A stretch of 48,490 nt of DNA, from contig CAMSTW010000015.1 of the NCBI GenBank assembly GCA_947063855.1, positions 1 to 48,490 on the forward strand, written 5' to 3'. The position numbers were made by a program, and so were the translations under genes. How positions within the stretch are numbered: position 1 is the first letter of the stretch; the number at the start of each line of letters is the position of its first letter. Origin of the DNA: an uncultured Dorea sp. (GTDB lineage Bacteria; Bacillota; Clostridia; Lachnospirales; Lachnospiraceae). Under the pieces are notes generated by a model that saw only the letters and a program-made list of their open reading frames with translations, had not been told where the DNA came from and did no database searches. Below are positions 25,663-34,179 of this stretch, piece after piece.

Positions 25663-26448
25663 ATGGGAGAGAAGAGAAAAGAGAATGCAGTTGTAGTATC
25701 CCAGGAGGAGCTTGCCGGGGGAATATACAGCATGTGGATTGAGACGGAGGCGTCCATGAGCGCGAAGCCCGGACAGTTCATTTCCATGTACACGAATGAC
25801 AAGAGCAAGCTGCTTCCAAGACCGATCAGCATCTGCGAGATTGATAAGGAAGCAGGGAGGCTGCGGGTCGTTTACAGAGTAACCGGGCAGAATACAGGGA
25901 CAGAGCAGTTCGCAGGGCTGCGGGGGGGAGATACCATATCGGTCGTCGGGCCGCTGGGAAATGGATTCCCGGTCGGACAGGCAAAGGGGAAGAAGGCGTT
26001 TCTGATAGGCGGAGGCATCGGCGTACCGCCGATCCTGGAGCTGGCGAAGCAGATGGATTGTGCGAAGAAGCAGATTGTGGCCGGATACCGCGACATGCAC
26101 ACATTCCTTAAGGAAGAATTCGAAGAGAATGGGGAGGTCTATATCTCTACAGAAGATGGAAGTGCAGGCACGAAGGGGAATGTGCTGGATGCCATCCGTG
26201 AGCATAGGCTTGAGGCGGATATCATCTATGCCTGCGGACCGACTCCGATGCTGCGTGCAATCAAGGCGTTTGCTGAAGAAAAAAACATCGTATGCTATGT
26301 ATCTCTGGAAGAGAGGATGGCGTGCGGAATCGGCGCGTGTCTTGGCTGTGTCTGCAGGACCAGTAAAAAGGATTACCACAGTAATGTGCATAACAGCCGG
26401 ATCTGCAAGGACGGTCCGGTATTCCTGGCGACGGAGGTGGAGCTTTGA
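25663..26448 (+). CDS. pyrK: Dihydroorotate dehydrogenase electron-transfer subunit
   Basis: A 261-aa ferredoxin-reductase-like subunit carrying FAD and a 2Fe-2S cluster; it passes electrons from PyrD to NAD+. FAD-binding RPISICEID and GQNTGTE, the NAD-binding GGGIGVPPILELA, ACGPTPMLRA, and the cluster cysteines CGIGACLGCVC plus a later Cys in RICKDGP are all visible. Its stop codon shares a base with the pyrD start, consistent with a stable complex. AGGAGAGG lies upstream. Confidence 0.95.
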   Translation: MGEKRKENAVVVSQEELAGGIYSMWIETEASMSAKPGQFISMYTNDKSKLLPRPISICEIDKEAGRLRVVYRVTGQNTGTEQFAGLRGGDTISVVGPLGNGFPVGQAKGKKAFLIGGGIGVPPILELAKQMDCAKKQIVAGYRDMHTFLKEEFEENGEVYISTEDGSAGTKGNVLDAIREHRLEADIIYACGPTPMLRAIKAFAEEKNIVCYVSLEERMACGIGACLGCVCRTSKKDYHSNVHNSRICKDGPVFLATEVEL

Positions 26449-27350
26449 TGAATATGAAGGTGAATATTGCGGGAGTAGAATGGAAGAATCCTGTGACGGT
26501 TGCATCCGGGACCTTTGGCTCCGGAGCAGAATTTGCAGAGTTTGTCGATCTTGACAGGCTTGGGGCGGTGACCACGAAGGGCGTGGCGAACGTCCCGTGG
26601 CCGGGGAATCCTACGCCAAGGGTGGCGGAAGTCTACGGCGGGATGATGAACGCCATCGGCCTGCAGAATCCGGGAATCGATCTGTTCTGTGAGAGGGATA
26701 TCCCGTTCCTTAAGCAATTTGACACGAAGATTATCGTGAATGTCTGCGGGAAGTCCGAGGAAGATTACTGCGAGGTTGTAGAGAGGCTTGCAGATGAGGA
26801 TGTAGACATGCTGGAGATCAATATCTCCTGTCCGAATGTGAAGGAAGGCGGGATTGCCTTCGGACAGGATCCGAAAGCCGCGGAGAATATCACCAGGGCG
26901 GTGAAGAGGTATGCGAAGCAGCCGGTGATCATGAAGCTTAGTCCGAATGTGACGGATATTGCCGGGATGGCAAAGGCGGTGGAAGCAGGCGGGGCGGACG
27001 CAGTCTCCCTGATCAACACGCTGACCGGGATGAAGATTGATATCCACAGGCGGACCTTTGCGCTGGCAAACCGCACAGGCGGCGTATCGGGGCCTGCCGT
27101 TCACCCGGTTGCTGTGCGTATGGTATATGAGACGGCGCAGGCAGTGAAGATCCCCATCATCGGCATGGGCGGGATCGCAGGCGCCGAAGACGCCATAGAG
27201 ATGATGCTTGCGGGGGCAAGCGCGGTGTCGGTGGGTACGGCGAACTTCCATAATCCGGCTGTGACCATGGAGATTGTGGACGGGATCGAACAGTATCTTA
27301 AGGAGAATCATATGGAAGACGTCAGGGAACTTATCGGGGCGGTTCGGTGA
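26448..27350 (+). CDS. pyrD: Dihydroorotate dehydrogenase, class 1B catalytic subunit
   Basis: A 300-aa FMN-dependent catalytic subunit, which oxidises dihydroorotate to orotate with PyrK. I take the ATG at 26448, which overlaps the pyrK TGA by one base, rather than the TTG at 26445. Motifs: TVASGTFGSG, TTKGVA, NAIGLQNPGID, the active-site INISCPNVKEGG (catalytic Cys), KLSPNVTDI, and the FMN phosphate loops GMGGIAGAEDA and GASAVSVGTANF. SD GGAGGTGG is present within pyrK. Followed by the small-gene island before pyrE. Confidence 0.96.
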   Translation: MNMKVNIAGVEWKNPVTVASGTFGSGAEFAEFVDLDRLGAVTTKGVANVPWPGNPTPRVAEVYGGMMNAIGLQNPGIDLFCERDIPFLKQFDTKIIVNVCGKSEEDYCEVVERLADEDVDMLEINISCPNVKEGGIAFGQDPKAAENITRAVKRYAKQPVIMKLSPNVTDIAGMAKAVEAGGADAVSLINTLTGMKIDIHRRTFALANRTGGVSGPAVHPVAVRMVYETAQAVKIPIIGMGGIAGAEDAIEMMLAGASAVSVGTANFHNPAVTMEIVDGIEQYLKENHMEDVRELIGAVR

Positions 27351-27408
27351 TGGTTAGGAATACTATTGCTCCATCGGGCCAGAAACCGAATACTGATAAT
27401 CTCAGATG

Positions 27409-27446
27409 GAAAAAAGGATGAAACTGGAAACACAGTCTCATCCTTT
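27409..27446 (-). terminator. Terminator (best on minus strand)
   Basis: AAAGGATGAAACT / AGTCTCATCCTTT (13 pairs, one G-U) around a short loop. On the minus strand the stem is followed by T6, which ends the 60-aa gene; on the plus strand the T tract is only three bases, so it may also weakly end the pyrD transcript. Confidence 0.75.
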
Positions 27447-27494
27447 GTATACAGTTATGATATTGTGCAATGAACAGCAGGTTATACCGGCAGA

Positions 27495-27677
27495 TTATTC
27501 TTTGATATAGTCTATTTCAGTCAGGTTAATCCCCGAAGCGGTAAGGATTACCTTTAAAGCCGTATATCTGCGTTTCATTTTCTGGTATGCTTCGGTATCT
27601 TTATCCGTAGATATCATATAGTCTTGGAGTCTGTCAAATTCTTCGACAGAGATTTTCAGCATCTCTTTATCGGGCAT
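27495..27677 (-). CDS. Small hypothetical protein (60 aa)
   Basis: A compact gene on the strand opposite to the pyr cluster, lying between pyrD and pyrE. It has its own promoter (27723-27751), an SD (GAGAGG or AAGGA) and a terminator (27409-27446). The protein begins MPDKEMLKISVEEFDRLQDY, then a charged helical stretch (EAYQKMKRRYTALKVIL) and ends NLTEIDYIKE. No transmembrane segment or catalytic motif is seen, and I do not know the family. Its regulatory region is strikingly similar to that of the 59-aa gene at 6058-6237. Confidence 0.72.
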   Translation of the reverse strand: MPDKEMLKISVEEFDRLQDYMISTDKDTEAYQKMKRRYTALKVILTASGINLTEIDYIKE

Positions 27678-27722
27678 ATTCCTTAACCTCTCTTTGTAAA
27701 GCGTCGTTTACTTGATGCTTTC

Positions 27723-27751
27723 ATTATATCAAGAGGCCGTTTGAGTGTAAA
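27723..27751 (-). promoter_or_regulatory. Promoter of the 60-aa gene
   Basis: Minus strand TTTACA (27751-27746), 17-bp spacer, TATAAT (27728-27723). It is closely similar to 6284-6312, including TTGA before the -10 and AAA-N-CATCA just after it. Confidence 0.8.
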
Positions 27752-27785
27752 GTCTCTATTTCGAAATTTCTTTTAGAAGTGCGAA

Positions 27786-27814
27786 TTGAAAAGCGCCCTA
27801 AGTTGTGCTAGAAT
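27786..27814 (+). promoter_or_regulatory. SigA promoter for pyrE
   Basis: TTGAAA (27786-27791), 17-bp spacer, TAGAAT (27809-27814). The start site would be near 27821, leaving a leader of about 42 nt before the ATG at 27863. It is divergent from the promoter at 27723-27751, whose -35 lies 35 bp away. Confidence 0.75.
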
Positions 27815-27862
27815 GAAAAAGAATATGTGCAGACGGTTGCAGAGATAAGGGGGTTCTTAATT

Positions 27863-28537
27863 ATGGAAAGCTACAAGCAGGAATTTATAGAATTTATGGT
27901 AGAATCCGATGTCCTTAAGTTCGGAGAATTTACACTGAAGAGCGGAAGAAAGTCGCCGTTCTTCATGAATGCCGGGGCCTATGTGACAGGCGCCCAGCTT
28001 CGAAGGCTCGGCGAGTATTATGCGAAGGCCATCCACGATAACTACGGCCTGGACTTCGACATATTGTTCGGACCTGCATATAAGGGGATCCCTCTTAGTG
28101 TTGCGACGGCGATGGCGATCAGCGATCTGTACGGGAAGGATGTCCGTTACTGCGCAAACCGCAAGGAGGTCAAGGATCACGGCGATACCGGGATCCTGCT
28201 TGGAAGTAAGATCAAGGATGGAGACAGAGTCGTGATCATCGAGGATGTGACGACCTCCGGCAAGTCCATTGAGGAGACCTTCCCAATCATCAAGGCGCAG
28301 GGAGACGTGGAGATCAAGGGACTGATGGTATCTTTGAACCGCATGGAGGTTGGAGGGGGCGGCGAGAAGAGCGCTCTTGATGAGATTACGGACTTGTACG
28401 GTTTCAGGACCGGGGCGATCGTTACCATGAACGAGGTGGTGGAATATCTGTACAACAGAGAATGCCGGGGAAGAATTATCATCGACGATACATTAAAAGC
28501 AGCAATTGACGCATATTATAAACAGTATGGAGCATGA
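27863..28537 (+). CDS. pyrE: Orotate phosphoribosyltransferase
   Basis: A 224-aa enzyme that joins orotate to PRPP to form OMP, the substrate of PyrF. The ATG at 27863 with AAGGGGG upstream is chosen; an in-frame GTG at 27827 lies essentially at the predicted transcript start. Motifs: FTLKSGRKSPFFMNAG, FGPAYKGIPL, the flexible-loop RKEVKDHGD, and the PRPP-binding VVIIEDVTTSGKS. It has its own promoter, separated from pyrD by the small minus-strand gene. Confidence 0.96.
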   Translation: MESYKQEFIEFMVESDVLKFGEFTLKSGRKSPFFMNAGAYVTGAQLRRLGEYYAKAIHDNYGLDFDILFGPAYKGIPLSVATAMAISDLYGKDVRYCANRKEVKDHGDTGILLGSKIKDGDRVVIIEDVTTSGKSIEETFPIIKAQGDVEIKGLMVSLNRMEVGGGGEKSALDEITDLYGFRTGAIVTMNEVVEYLYNRECRGRIIIDDTLKAAIDAYYKQYGA

Positions 28538-28719
28538 TGAGGATGGAACATCCGGGGCTGTGCCTGCAGATACGCCGGGGCGTGGTCAGGCGGGCCGTAA
28601 GGGAAGCACAGGATCAGTGTATGCAGCCTGCAGATGCGCCGGGTCATAAGGGAAATAATAGGAGTCAGCGTATATGATCTGCGGATGCGGCAGGCTGGAA
28701 GAAGGGAGCGATAGGATCG

Positions 28720-28872
28720 ATGAATGAGAAGGCATATAAGGCCATGAGTTTTGCCGGGGCCGCGAACATCACGGTAGGTATTATCGTTGTGGTAGTGGGA
28801 GTGGCAGCGGGGATTATCTCAATTATAAGCGGAGCACGCCTGCTTCGGGAGAAGCGTGGACTTACTTTTTAG
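28720..28872 (+). CDS. Small membrane protein (50 aa)
   Basis: A short reading frame with ATG at 28720 and TAG at 28870-28872. The protein has a charged N-terminus (MNEKAYKAMSFAGAAN), one strong transmembrane helix of Ile, Val, Gly and Ala (about residues 17-37) and a basic tail (ARLLREKRGLTF). The SD is AAGGGAG or AGGA upstream. The positive-inside pattern suggests that the C-terminal tail is in the cytoplasm. No homologue comes to mind. It sits 39 nt before a VanZ-like gene. The 182 nt between pyrE and this gene hold no convincing gene. Confidence 0.6.
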   Translation: MNEKAYKAMSFAGAANITVGIIVVVVGVAAGIISIISGARLLREKRGLTF

Positions 28873-28911
28873 ATATTTCCCGGGAGTCCGGACAGAAAGG
28901 GTGCTTGATCG

Positions 28912-29394
28912 TTGAGTTCAAAGCGTAATAAGAGAATCCGTTTTTTCGGAAAGATATTGTTTGTTTTATACATTGTGTTTATCATTTATTTCCTGATTTT
29001 TTCTGACTGGTACGGACGGACAGGAGAGATGCAGGACTATCACTATAATCTTGTGCTCTTCAAGGAGATCAAGAGATTCTGGAATTACCGGGATCAGGTA
29101 GGTCTGTTTGCCATGTTTACGAATCTGTTTGGAAATGTAATCATCTTCATGCCTTTTGGATTCTTTATGCCCATGGCGAGCAGATACAGGAGCCTTTTTT
29201 CTACGGTGTTCTACAGCTTTGGACTCAGTCTGTGCGTGGAGACATTCCAGCTGGTCACGAAGGTCGGATGCTTCGACGTGGATGACCTGCTGCTCAATAC
29301 CATAGGGGGCTTCGCGGGATATATCATTTTTGTAGTCTGCGCGGCAATAAGGAGAAGATATGTTTATAAGGAAGATCGTCACAGAAGAAGATAG
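28912..29394 (+). CDS. VanZ-like membrane protein
   Basis: A 160-aa integral membrane protein of the VanZ family, some members of which confer low-level teicoplanin resistance; most are of unknown function. Signatures: the first TM followed by YHYNLVLFKEIKRFW, NLFGNVIIFMPFGFFMP, SFGLSLCVETFQLVTKVGCFDVDDLLLNTIGGFAGY. Four TM helices are predicted by eye. The likely start is TTG at 28912, with AAAGGGTG upstream; no in-frame ATG gives the full first helix. Its 3' end overlaps the next gene by 35 bp. Confidence 0.85.
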   Translation: MSSKRNKRIRFFGKILFVLYIVFIIYFLIFSDWYGRTGEMQDYHYNLVLFKEIKRFWNYRDQVGLFAMFTNLFGNVIIFMPFGFFMPMASRYRSLFSTVFYSFGLSLCVETFQLVTKVGCFDVDDLLLNTIGGFAGYIIFVVCAAIRRRYVYKEDRHRRR

Positions 29395-29749
29395 GGCAAA
29401 GGCGCTGGCGAAGGCCAGGGAGAAGCAGAGAAAAAGAATCACGAAGTACGGGCAGGCGAAGCCGCGCCATGCAAAGAAGGGGATCTATTCCTGCTGTTAC
29501 GCTTTTGTGGTTCTTCTTCTGTTGTGTTTAATGGTTTCTGTCTCGTACAGGGGCAAGGGTGAGGTCAGTATCCTGTTCGGATTCGTCGGTCTGGGTACGA
29601 TCGCTCTGGCGGCGATAGGAATATGGCTTGGCGTCCGGGGGATGAAGGAGAGAGAGAAGAACTACATAACATGCAAGATTGGGATCGGCGTGAACGGCAC
29701 GGTATTCCTTGGTCTTGCGGCAATGTTTGCAAGGGGGCTTGTCAGATGA
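29360..29749 (+). CDS. Hypothetical membrane protein (129 aa)
   Basis: A protein with a strongly basic N-terminus (residues 1-42; AKAREKQRKRITKYGQ, KPRHAKKG) followed by three hydrophobic helices (about 44-60, 70-90 and 107-122). The pattern KGEVSILFGFVGLGTIALAAIG resembles small conserved membrane proteins of Lachnospiraceae (possibly DUF6142-like, from memory). AGGAGA lies within the VanZ gene 5 nt upstream of the ATG. Its stop overlaps the start of the aminopeptidase gene by 4 bp (ATGA), so VanZ, this gene and the aminopeptidase form one translationally coupled unit. Confidence 0.78.
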   Translation: MFIRKIVTEEDRAKALAKAREKQRKRITKYGQAKPRHAKKGIYSCCYAFVVLLLLCLMVSVSYRGKGEVSILFGFVGLGTIALAAIGIWLGVRGMKEREKNYITCKIGIGVNGTVFLGLAAMFARGLVR

Positions 29750-31782
29750 TAGAAGAGAGATACGAATTAGCGGTTGAACGCATCAGAGAGATGAAGGAAG
29801 AGGAGACGATGGATCCTCTGTTTGCAGATTATTTCCACAGGATGGCCGATTTTGTCATGATGATTGACGAGGTCCGGACAGAGCTTGCGGACGGCAGTTT
29901 CTTTAAGAAGGATATGGAAGCGCTGGCAGGGGAGAACCGGAGACTTTATGAGGATATTCTGCCGGAGGCTTATGGGACAAGCTACGCCAATCCCTCCTAC
30001 GCTGTGCAGGTGTTCGGGAAGGAATACGGTCAGATCTTAAGCTTCCTTTATACGGAGCTTCGGGGATGTATTGCGTATGTATTCGAGCAGCGGACAGAAT
30101 ATCTGGACATTCTGTATGAGCTGCTGATTGCGGTATATAATCAGTTTGAAGAGGAGGAGAGACCGCCGGCTGCCAGGCTTCTGGACTGCATCTACTGGTT
30201 TGCCAGTGATTACTGTGATGTATTTGTGGCGGACAGGATCCAGGAGCAGATCGATCCGGAAGCATCCTTTGCGGCAGATATCATTATGGGCAGCAGACCG
30301 GATGATTTAAGATATCTGTACCGCTTTGGAGAGTATATCAGTGAGAATGAGCTTCGGACCGCAAGACATCTGAATGAGCTTTCGGAAGAGGTGATCTGTA
30401 AGATGGCGGACGTCTATACGGAAGGTTACCGTATGGGATTTGTCAATACGGGGAAGGATCTGTCGAAGAAGGGCGTTGTTGAGATTCGGTATGTGCTTGG
30501 GTTCGAGCGTGTGATCAAAAGGGCGGTCGAGAATTTTGCAGGTATGGGGCTTCGGCCGGTGATTTGTCGGACGCCTGTCAATGTATGGACGAAGCGTCAG
30601 CACCTTAAGACCGGTTATTACGGTGCGATTGCCAATAAGCAGTATGAATATGACCACAGGAACGACCAGGCGTTGTTCCTGGATAAGAAGTTTGTGGAGC
30701 GCAAGCTGGAGGTGGTCCGGACGACCTACGAACATCATAAGGAGATGGCGGGTAAGTTCGCGGGGCCGGCCTGTATCGAGATGTTCGGGGAGGAGCCGTT
30801 TTCACCAGAGCAGAAGGAAGAAGTGATCCGGCTCACAAAGAAGCAGGAAGAATTGCAGCTTAAGCTTCAAAGCCGTCAGAGCGAGATCATGAACCAGTAT
30901 ATCCGGGGGGATGAGAGAAGCTTTACCATCATTGCTTATCCGGTGCCGGAGATCGGGGAGCGGTATGAAGAGATCTTCGATGAGATCATCCGGATCAATA
31001 CACTGGATGCGAAGGTCTGGGAGAAGGTGCAGCAGGCCCTGATTGATGCGCTGGATCAGGGAGAGTACGTGCATATTCTTGGCGGGAACGGCAACCGGAC
31101 GGATCTGAAGGTACAGATTCATAAGCTTCAGAATCCAGAGAAGGAGACGGCTTTCGAGAATTGTGTCGCAGACGTGAATATTCCGGTGGGCGAGGTGTTC
31201 ACTTCTCCGGTGCTGGAAGGTACGAACGGCGTGCTTCATGTGAGCAAGGTATATCTGAACGAGCTGCAGTACAGAGATCTTGCGATTACATTTTCCAACG
31301 GCATGATCGCGGACTATCATTGCGGGAATTTTGAGAGGGAACTGGAGAATAAGGAGTATATCCATGACAATATCCTCCATAAGCATGCAACGCTGCCTCT
31401 TGGAGAATTTGCCATCGGGACGAATACGACGGCTTATGTGGCTGCGAAGAAGTACGGGATCGAGGAGAAGATGCCGATTCTGATCGCAGAGAAGATGGGC
31501 CCGCATTTTGCGGTAGGAGACACCTGCTATAGCTGGAGTGAGGATGTCAGGGTCTATAATCCGGATGGTAAGGAGATTGTGGCGAAGGACAATTCTGTGT
31601 CCATCCTGCGCAAAGAAGATGTGTCTAAGGCTTATTATCAGTGTCATACGGACATCACGGTGCCGTATGAGGAGTTGGCTAAGATTGCGGTGGTCACGGA
31701 AGCGGGAGAGGAGATTGTGCTTCTTGCGGACGGGAGATTCGTGCTTCCGGGAACAGAGATTCTGAATGAGGCATTTGAATAA
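29746..31782 (+). CDS. M29-like aminopeptidase
   Basis: A 678-aa protein whose C-terminal half resembles metallo-aminopeptidases of the M29 (AmpS/PepS, aminopeptidase T) family. Visible blocks are NIPVGEVFTSPVLEGTNGVLHVS (metal-ligand Glu region), LPLGEFAIGTNTTAYVAAKKYG, ILIAEKMGPHFAVGDTCY and EDVRVYNPDGKEIVAKDN. The N-terminal half (about 1-330) is a long helical extension not found in classical M29 enzymes of about 400 aa. The ATG at 29746 overlaps the preceding stop; the frame is open upstream but that part is out-of-frame sequence of the membrane-protein gene. Probably a cytoplasmic peptide-degrading enzyme. Confidence 0.8.
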   Translation: MIEERYELAVERIREMKEEETMDPLFADYFHRMADFVMMIDEVRTELADGSFFKKDMEALAGENRRLYEDILPEAYGTSYANPSYAVQVFGKEYGQILSFLYTELRGCIAYVFEQRTEYLDILYELLIAVYNQFEEEERPPAARLLDCIYWFASDYCDVFVADRIQEQIDPEASFAADIIMGSRPDDLRYLYRFGEYISENELRTARHLNELSEEVICKMADVYTEGYRMGFVNTGKDLSKKGVVEIRYVLGFERVIKRAVENFAGMGLRPVICRTPVNVWTKRQHLKTGYYGAIANKQYEYDHRNDQALFLDKKFVERKLEVVRTTYEHHKEMAGKFAGPACIEMFGEEPFSPEQKEEVIRLTKKQEELQLKLQSRQSEIMNQYIRGDERSFTIIAYPVPEIGERYEEIFDEIIRINTLDAKVWEKVQQALIDALDQGEYVHILGGNGNRTDLKVQIHKLQNPEKETAFENCVADVNIPVGEVFTSPVLEGTNGVLHVSKVYLNELQYRDLAITFSNGMIADYHCGNFERELENKEYIHDNILHKHATLPLGEFAIGTNTTAYVAAKKYGIEEKMPILIAEKMGPHFAVGDTCYSWSEDVRVYNPDGKEIVAKDNSVSILRKEDVSKAYYQCHTDITVPYEELAKIAVVTEAGEEIVLLADGRFVLPGTEILNEAFE

Positions 31783-31795
31783 GCCGAATGTGCCA

Positions 31796-31824
31796 TTGAA
31801 AAAATGATATAAATAGGGTATGAT
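31796..31824 (+). promoter_or_regulatory. SigA promoter of the purE-D operon
   Basis: TTGAAA (31796-31801), 17-bp spacer, TATGAT (31819-31824). The transcript would begin near 31831, so the ATG at 31820 cannot start purE; the ATG at 31865 with GAGGAGGAAG upstream does. No purine riboswitch-like fold is evident in the roughly 35-nt leader. Confidence 0.78.
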
Positions 31825-31864
31825 GAACCCGTACAGTATGATGGAAAGAGGAGGAAGATGCGGT

Positions 31865-32371
31865 ATGCCAAGAGTAGGAATTGTGATGGGCAGCGACTCG
31901 GACCTGAAGGTTATGAGCAAGGCTGCGGCGATGTTGGAGAAGTTAGGGATTGAGTATGAGATGACGATTATCTCGGCCCACCGGGAGCCGGACGTATTCT
32001 TTGAGTGGGCGAAAGCGGCGGAAGGCAAGGGTATGAAGGTGATCATTGCGGGAGCAGGGATGGCGGCCCATCTGCCGGGCATGTGTGCGGCGTTGTTCCC
32101 GATGCCGGTAGTCGGTGTGCCGATGTCAGGCAAGAATCTTGCAGGCGAGGACGCACTGTTCTCGATCGTCCAGATGCCGCCGGGGATTCCGGTTGCGACG
32201 GTTGCCATCGACGGGGGCATGAATGCGGCGATTCTTGCGGCTAAGATCCTTGCGACGTCGGATGCAAAGCTTCTGGAAAGGCTTAAGGATTATTCCAGGG
32301 AGATGAAGGAGACCGTCCAGGCGAAGGCGGCGAGGTTAGATGAGATCGGATATGAGGCGTATCTTGCATAG
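31865..32371 (+). CDS. purE: N5-carboxyaminoimidazole ribonucleotide mutase
   Basis: A 168-aa class I PurE that moves the carboxyl group from N5 to C4 of the imidazole in IMP synthesis. Motifs: VGIVMGSDSDLKVM, SAHREPD (catalytic His), IIAGAGMAAHLPGM, GVPMSGKNLAGEDALFSIVQMPPGIPVAT-type substrate loop. Length is normal. purK and purC are not in the window. A 128-nt gap without an apparent gene or terminator separates it from purM. Confidence 0.96.
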   Translation: MPRVGIVMGSDSDLKVMSKAAAMLEKLGIEYEMTIISAHREPDVFFEWAKAAEGKGMKVIIAGAGMAAHLPGMCAALFPMPVVGVPMSGKNLAGEDALFSIVQMPPGIPVATVAIDGGMNAAILAAKILATSDAKLLERLKDYSREMKETVQAKAARLDEIGYEAYLA

Positions 32372-32499
32372 AAGTATGCCGTACTGGAGTTGAGATTCAT
32401 ATTCAGGGTAGATTTCTCTGATTGCGGGTATTGCAAAAAGAGGACAGAGACATAGTAGGCTTAGTATCACATTAGTTTTGGGATAAGGAGACGAAAGAT

Positions 32500-33525
32500 A
32501 TGGATTATAAGAATGCAGGAGTTGATATCGAAGCAGGTTACAGATCGGTAGAACTTATGAAGAAGCATGTGAAGGAGACGATGCGTCCGGAGGTCCTTGG
32601 AGGTCTTGGAGGGTTCGCGGGCGCGTTTGACTTAAGCGGCATCAAGAAGATGGAGGAGCCGGTCCTTCTGTCCGGTACGGACGGGTGCGGGACCAAGGTA
32701 AAGCTTGCGTTCATTCTGGATAAGCATGATACCATCGGCATTGACGCAGTCGCCATGTGTGTCAATGACATTGCCTGCTCAGGCGGAGAGCCGTTATTTT
32801 TCCTGGATTATATCGCATGTGGGAAGAATTACCCCGAGAAGATTGCTTCGATTGTGAGTGGCGTGGCAGAGGGCTGCAAGCAGTCCGGCTGTGCCCTTGT
32901 AGGCGGGGAGACGGCGGAACATCCCGGACTTATGCCGGAGGATGATTACGATCTGGCGGGCTTCGCGGTCGGAGTGGCCGACAAAAAAGAGATTATAACC
33001 GGCGAGGATATCAGGGAAGGCGACGTGCTGATTGGCATGGCTTCAAGCGGCGTACACAGCAATGGCTTCTCCCTTGTGCGCAAGGTGTTTGAGATGACGA
33101 AGGAGTCTCTGGATACATATTATGAGGAATTAGGCAGGACGCTGGGCGAGGCGCTGCTTACGCCGACCAGGATCTATGTGAAGGCGCTTAAGGGCGTCAA
33201 GGATGCGGGCGTGAAGGTTAAGGGCTGCAGCCATATTACAGGGGGCGGGTTCTATGAGAATATCCCGAGGATGCTTCCGGACGGTATAAGGGCTGTCATC
33301 CAGAAAGACAGTTATGAGGTTCCTGCAATCTTCCGGCTCCTTTCCGGGAAGGGGAATATTGCAGAGGAGATGATGTACAATACCTTCAACATGGGGCTTG
33401 GCATGGTCATTGCAGTCGATCCGTCGGATGCAGAGCCGGCGATGGAGGCGATCCGCCAGGCAGGCGAGCAGCCGTATGTCGTGGGGCATGTCGAAGCAGG
33501 AGAAAAAGGAGTCACATTATGTTAG
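32500..33525 (+). CDS. purM: Phosphoribosylformylglycinamidine cyclo-ligase (AIR synthetase)
   Basis: A 341-aa ATP-dependent enzyme making AIR from FGAM. Signatures: [17 protein letters not shown] at the N-terminus, [16 protein letters not shown], the ATP-binding [49 protein letters not shown] and [27 protein letters not shown] lies upstream of the ATG. The 3' end overlaps purN by 7 nt. Confidence 0.97.
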   Translation: MDYKNAGVDIEAGYRSVELMKKHVKETMRPEVLGGLGGFAGAFDLSGIKKMEEPVLLSGTDGCGTKVKLAFILDKHDTIGIDAVAMCVNDIACSGGEPLFFLDYIACGKNYPEKIASIVSGVAEGCKQSGCALVGGETAEHPGLMPEDDYDLAGFAVGVADKKEIITGEDIREGDVLIGMASSGVHSNGFSLVRKVFEMTKESLDTYYEELGRTLGEALLTPTRIYVKALKGVKDAGVKVKGCSHITGGGFYENIPRMLPDGIRAVIQKDSYEVPAIFRLLSGKGNIAEEMMYNTFNMGLGMVIAVDPSDAEPAMEAIRQAGEQPYVVGHVEAGEKGVTLC

Positions 33526-34145
33526 ATGTCGTTGTACTGGTATCAGGAGGGGGAACGAACCTTCAGGCGATTATTGACGCGGTAGAATCCGGCGACATCA
33601 CCAATGCAAGGATTACCGGAGTCATCAGTAATAACCGGAACGCCTACGCGCTTGAGCGGGCCAGGAAGCATGGGATTTCGGGGCGGTGCATTTCTCCGAA
33701 GGATTTTGCGTCCAGAGAGGAATTTAACGAGAACTTTATGGCGGCGGTGGACGAATGGAAGCCGGATCTGATTGTCCTGGCAGGCTTCCTCGTAGTCATT
33801 CCGCCGGCTATGACAGAGCGGTACAGGAACCGAATCATCAATATCCATCCATCCCTGATACCCTCTTTCTGCGGAACGGGTTTCTATGGGCTTCGGGTGC
33901 ATGAGGCGGCTCTTGCACGGGGAGTCAAGGTGGTCGGTGCGACGGTGCATTTCGTAGATGAGGGAACTGATACGGGACCGATTCTTCTGCAGAAGGCGGT
34001 GGAAGTGGAAGATGGCGATACGCCTGGAATCCTGCAGAAGCGGGTGATGGAGCAGGCAGAATGGAAGATTCTTCCAAGGGCCATCGATCTGATCGCGAAT
34101 GGAAAGGTGACGGTCCGTGACGGGAAAGCATTTGTAAGTCCCTAG
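33519..34145 (+). CDS. purN: Phosphoribosylglycinamide formyltransferase
   Basis: A 208-aa 10-formyl-THF-dependent GAR transformylase. The N-terminus [16 protein letters not shown] binds the ribosyl phosphate. The catalytic Asn108 in NIHPS, His in [10 protein letters not shown] and Asp in GTDTGPI are all present. Its ATG lies within the last codons of purM, behind AAAAAGGAG. It is followed by an unrelated exported-protein gene. Confidence 0.96.
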   Translation: MLDVVVLVSGGGTNLQAIIDAVESGDITNARITGVISNNRNAYALERARKHGISGRCISPKDFASREEFNENFMAAVDEWKPDLIVLAGFLVVIPPAMTERYRNRIINIHPSLIPSFCGTGFYGLRVHEAALARGVKVVGATVHFVDEGTDTGPILLQKAVEVEDGDTPGILQKRVMEQAEWKILPRAIDLIANGKVTVRDGKAFVSP

Positions 34146-34179
34146 CGGAGGAGCGGATGTAAGATACAGGGAGTGAGAG

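Noticed and set aside
28534..28677. 47-codon plus frame overlapping the pyrE stop by ATGA
   Set aside because: The product is Arg/Gln-rich without structure and there is no SD of its own. The DNA there contains imperfect repeats (CTGCAGAT, CGCCGGG) that look like drift.
31825..31864. Purine riboswitch or PurBox upstream of purE
   Set aside because: The leader between the predicted start site and purE is only about 35 nt and has no three-way-junction fold or conserved loop bases.
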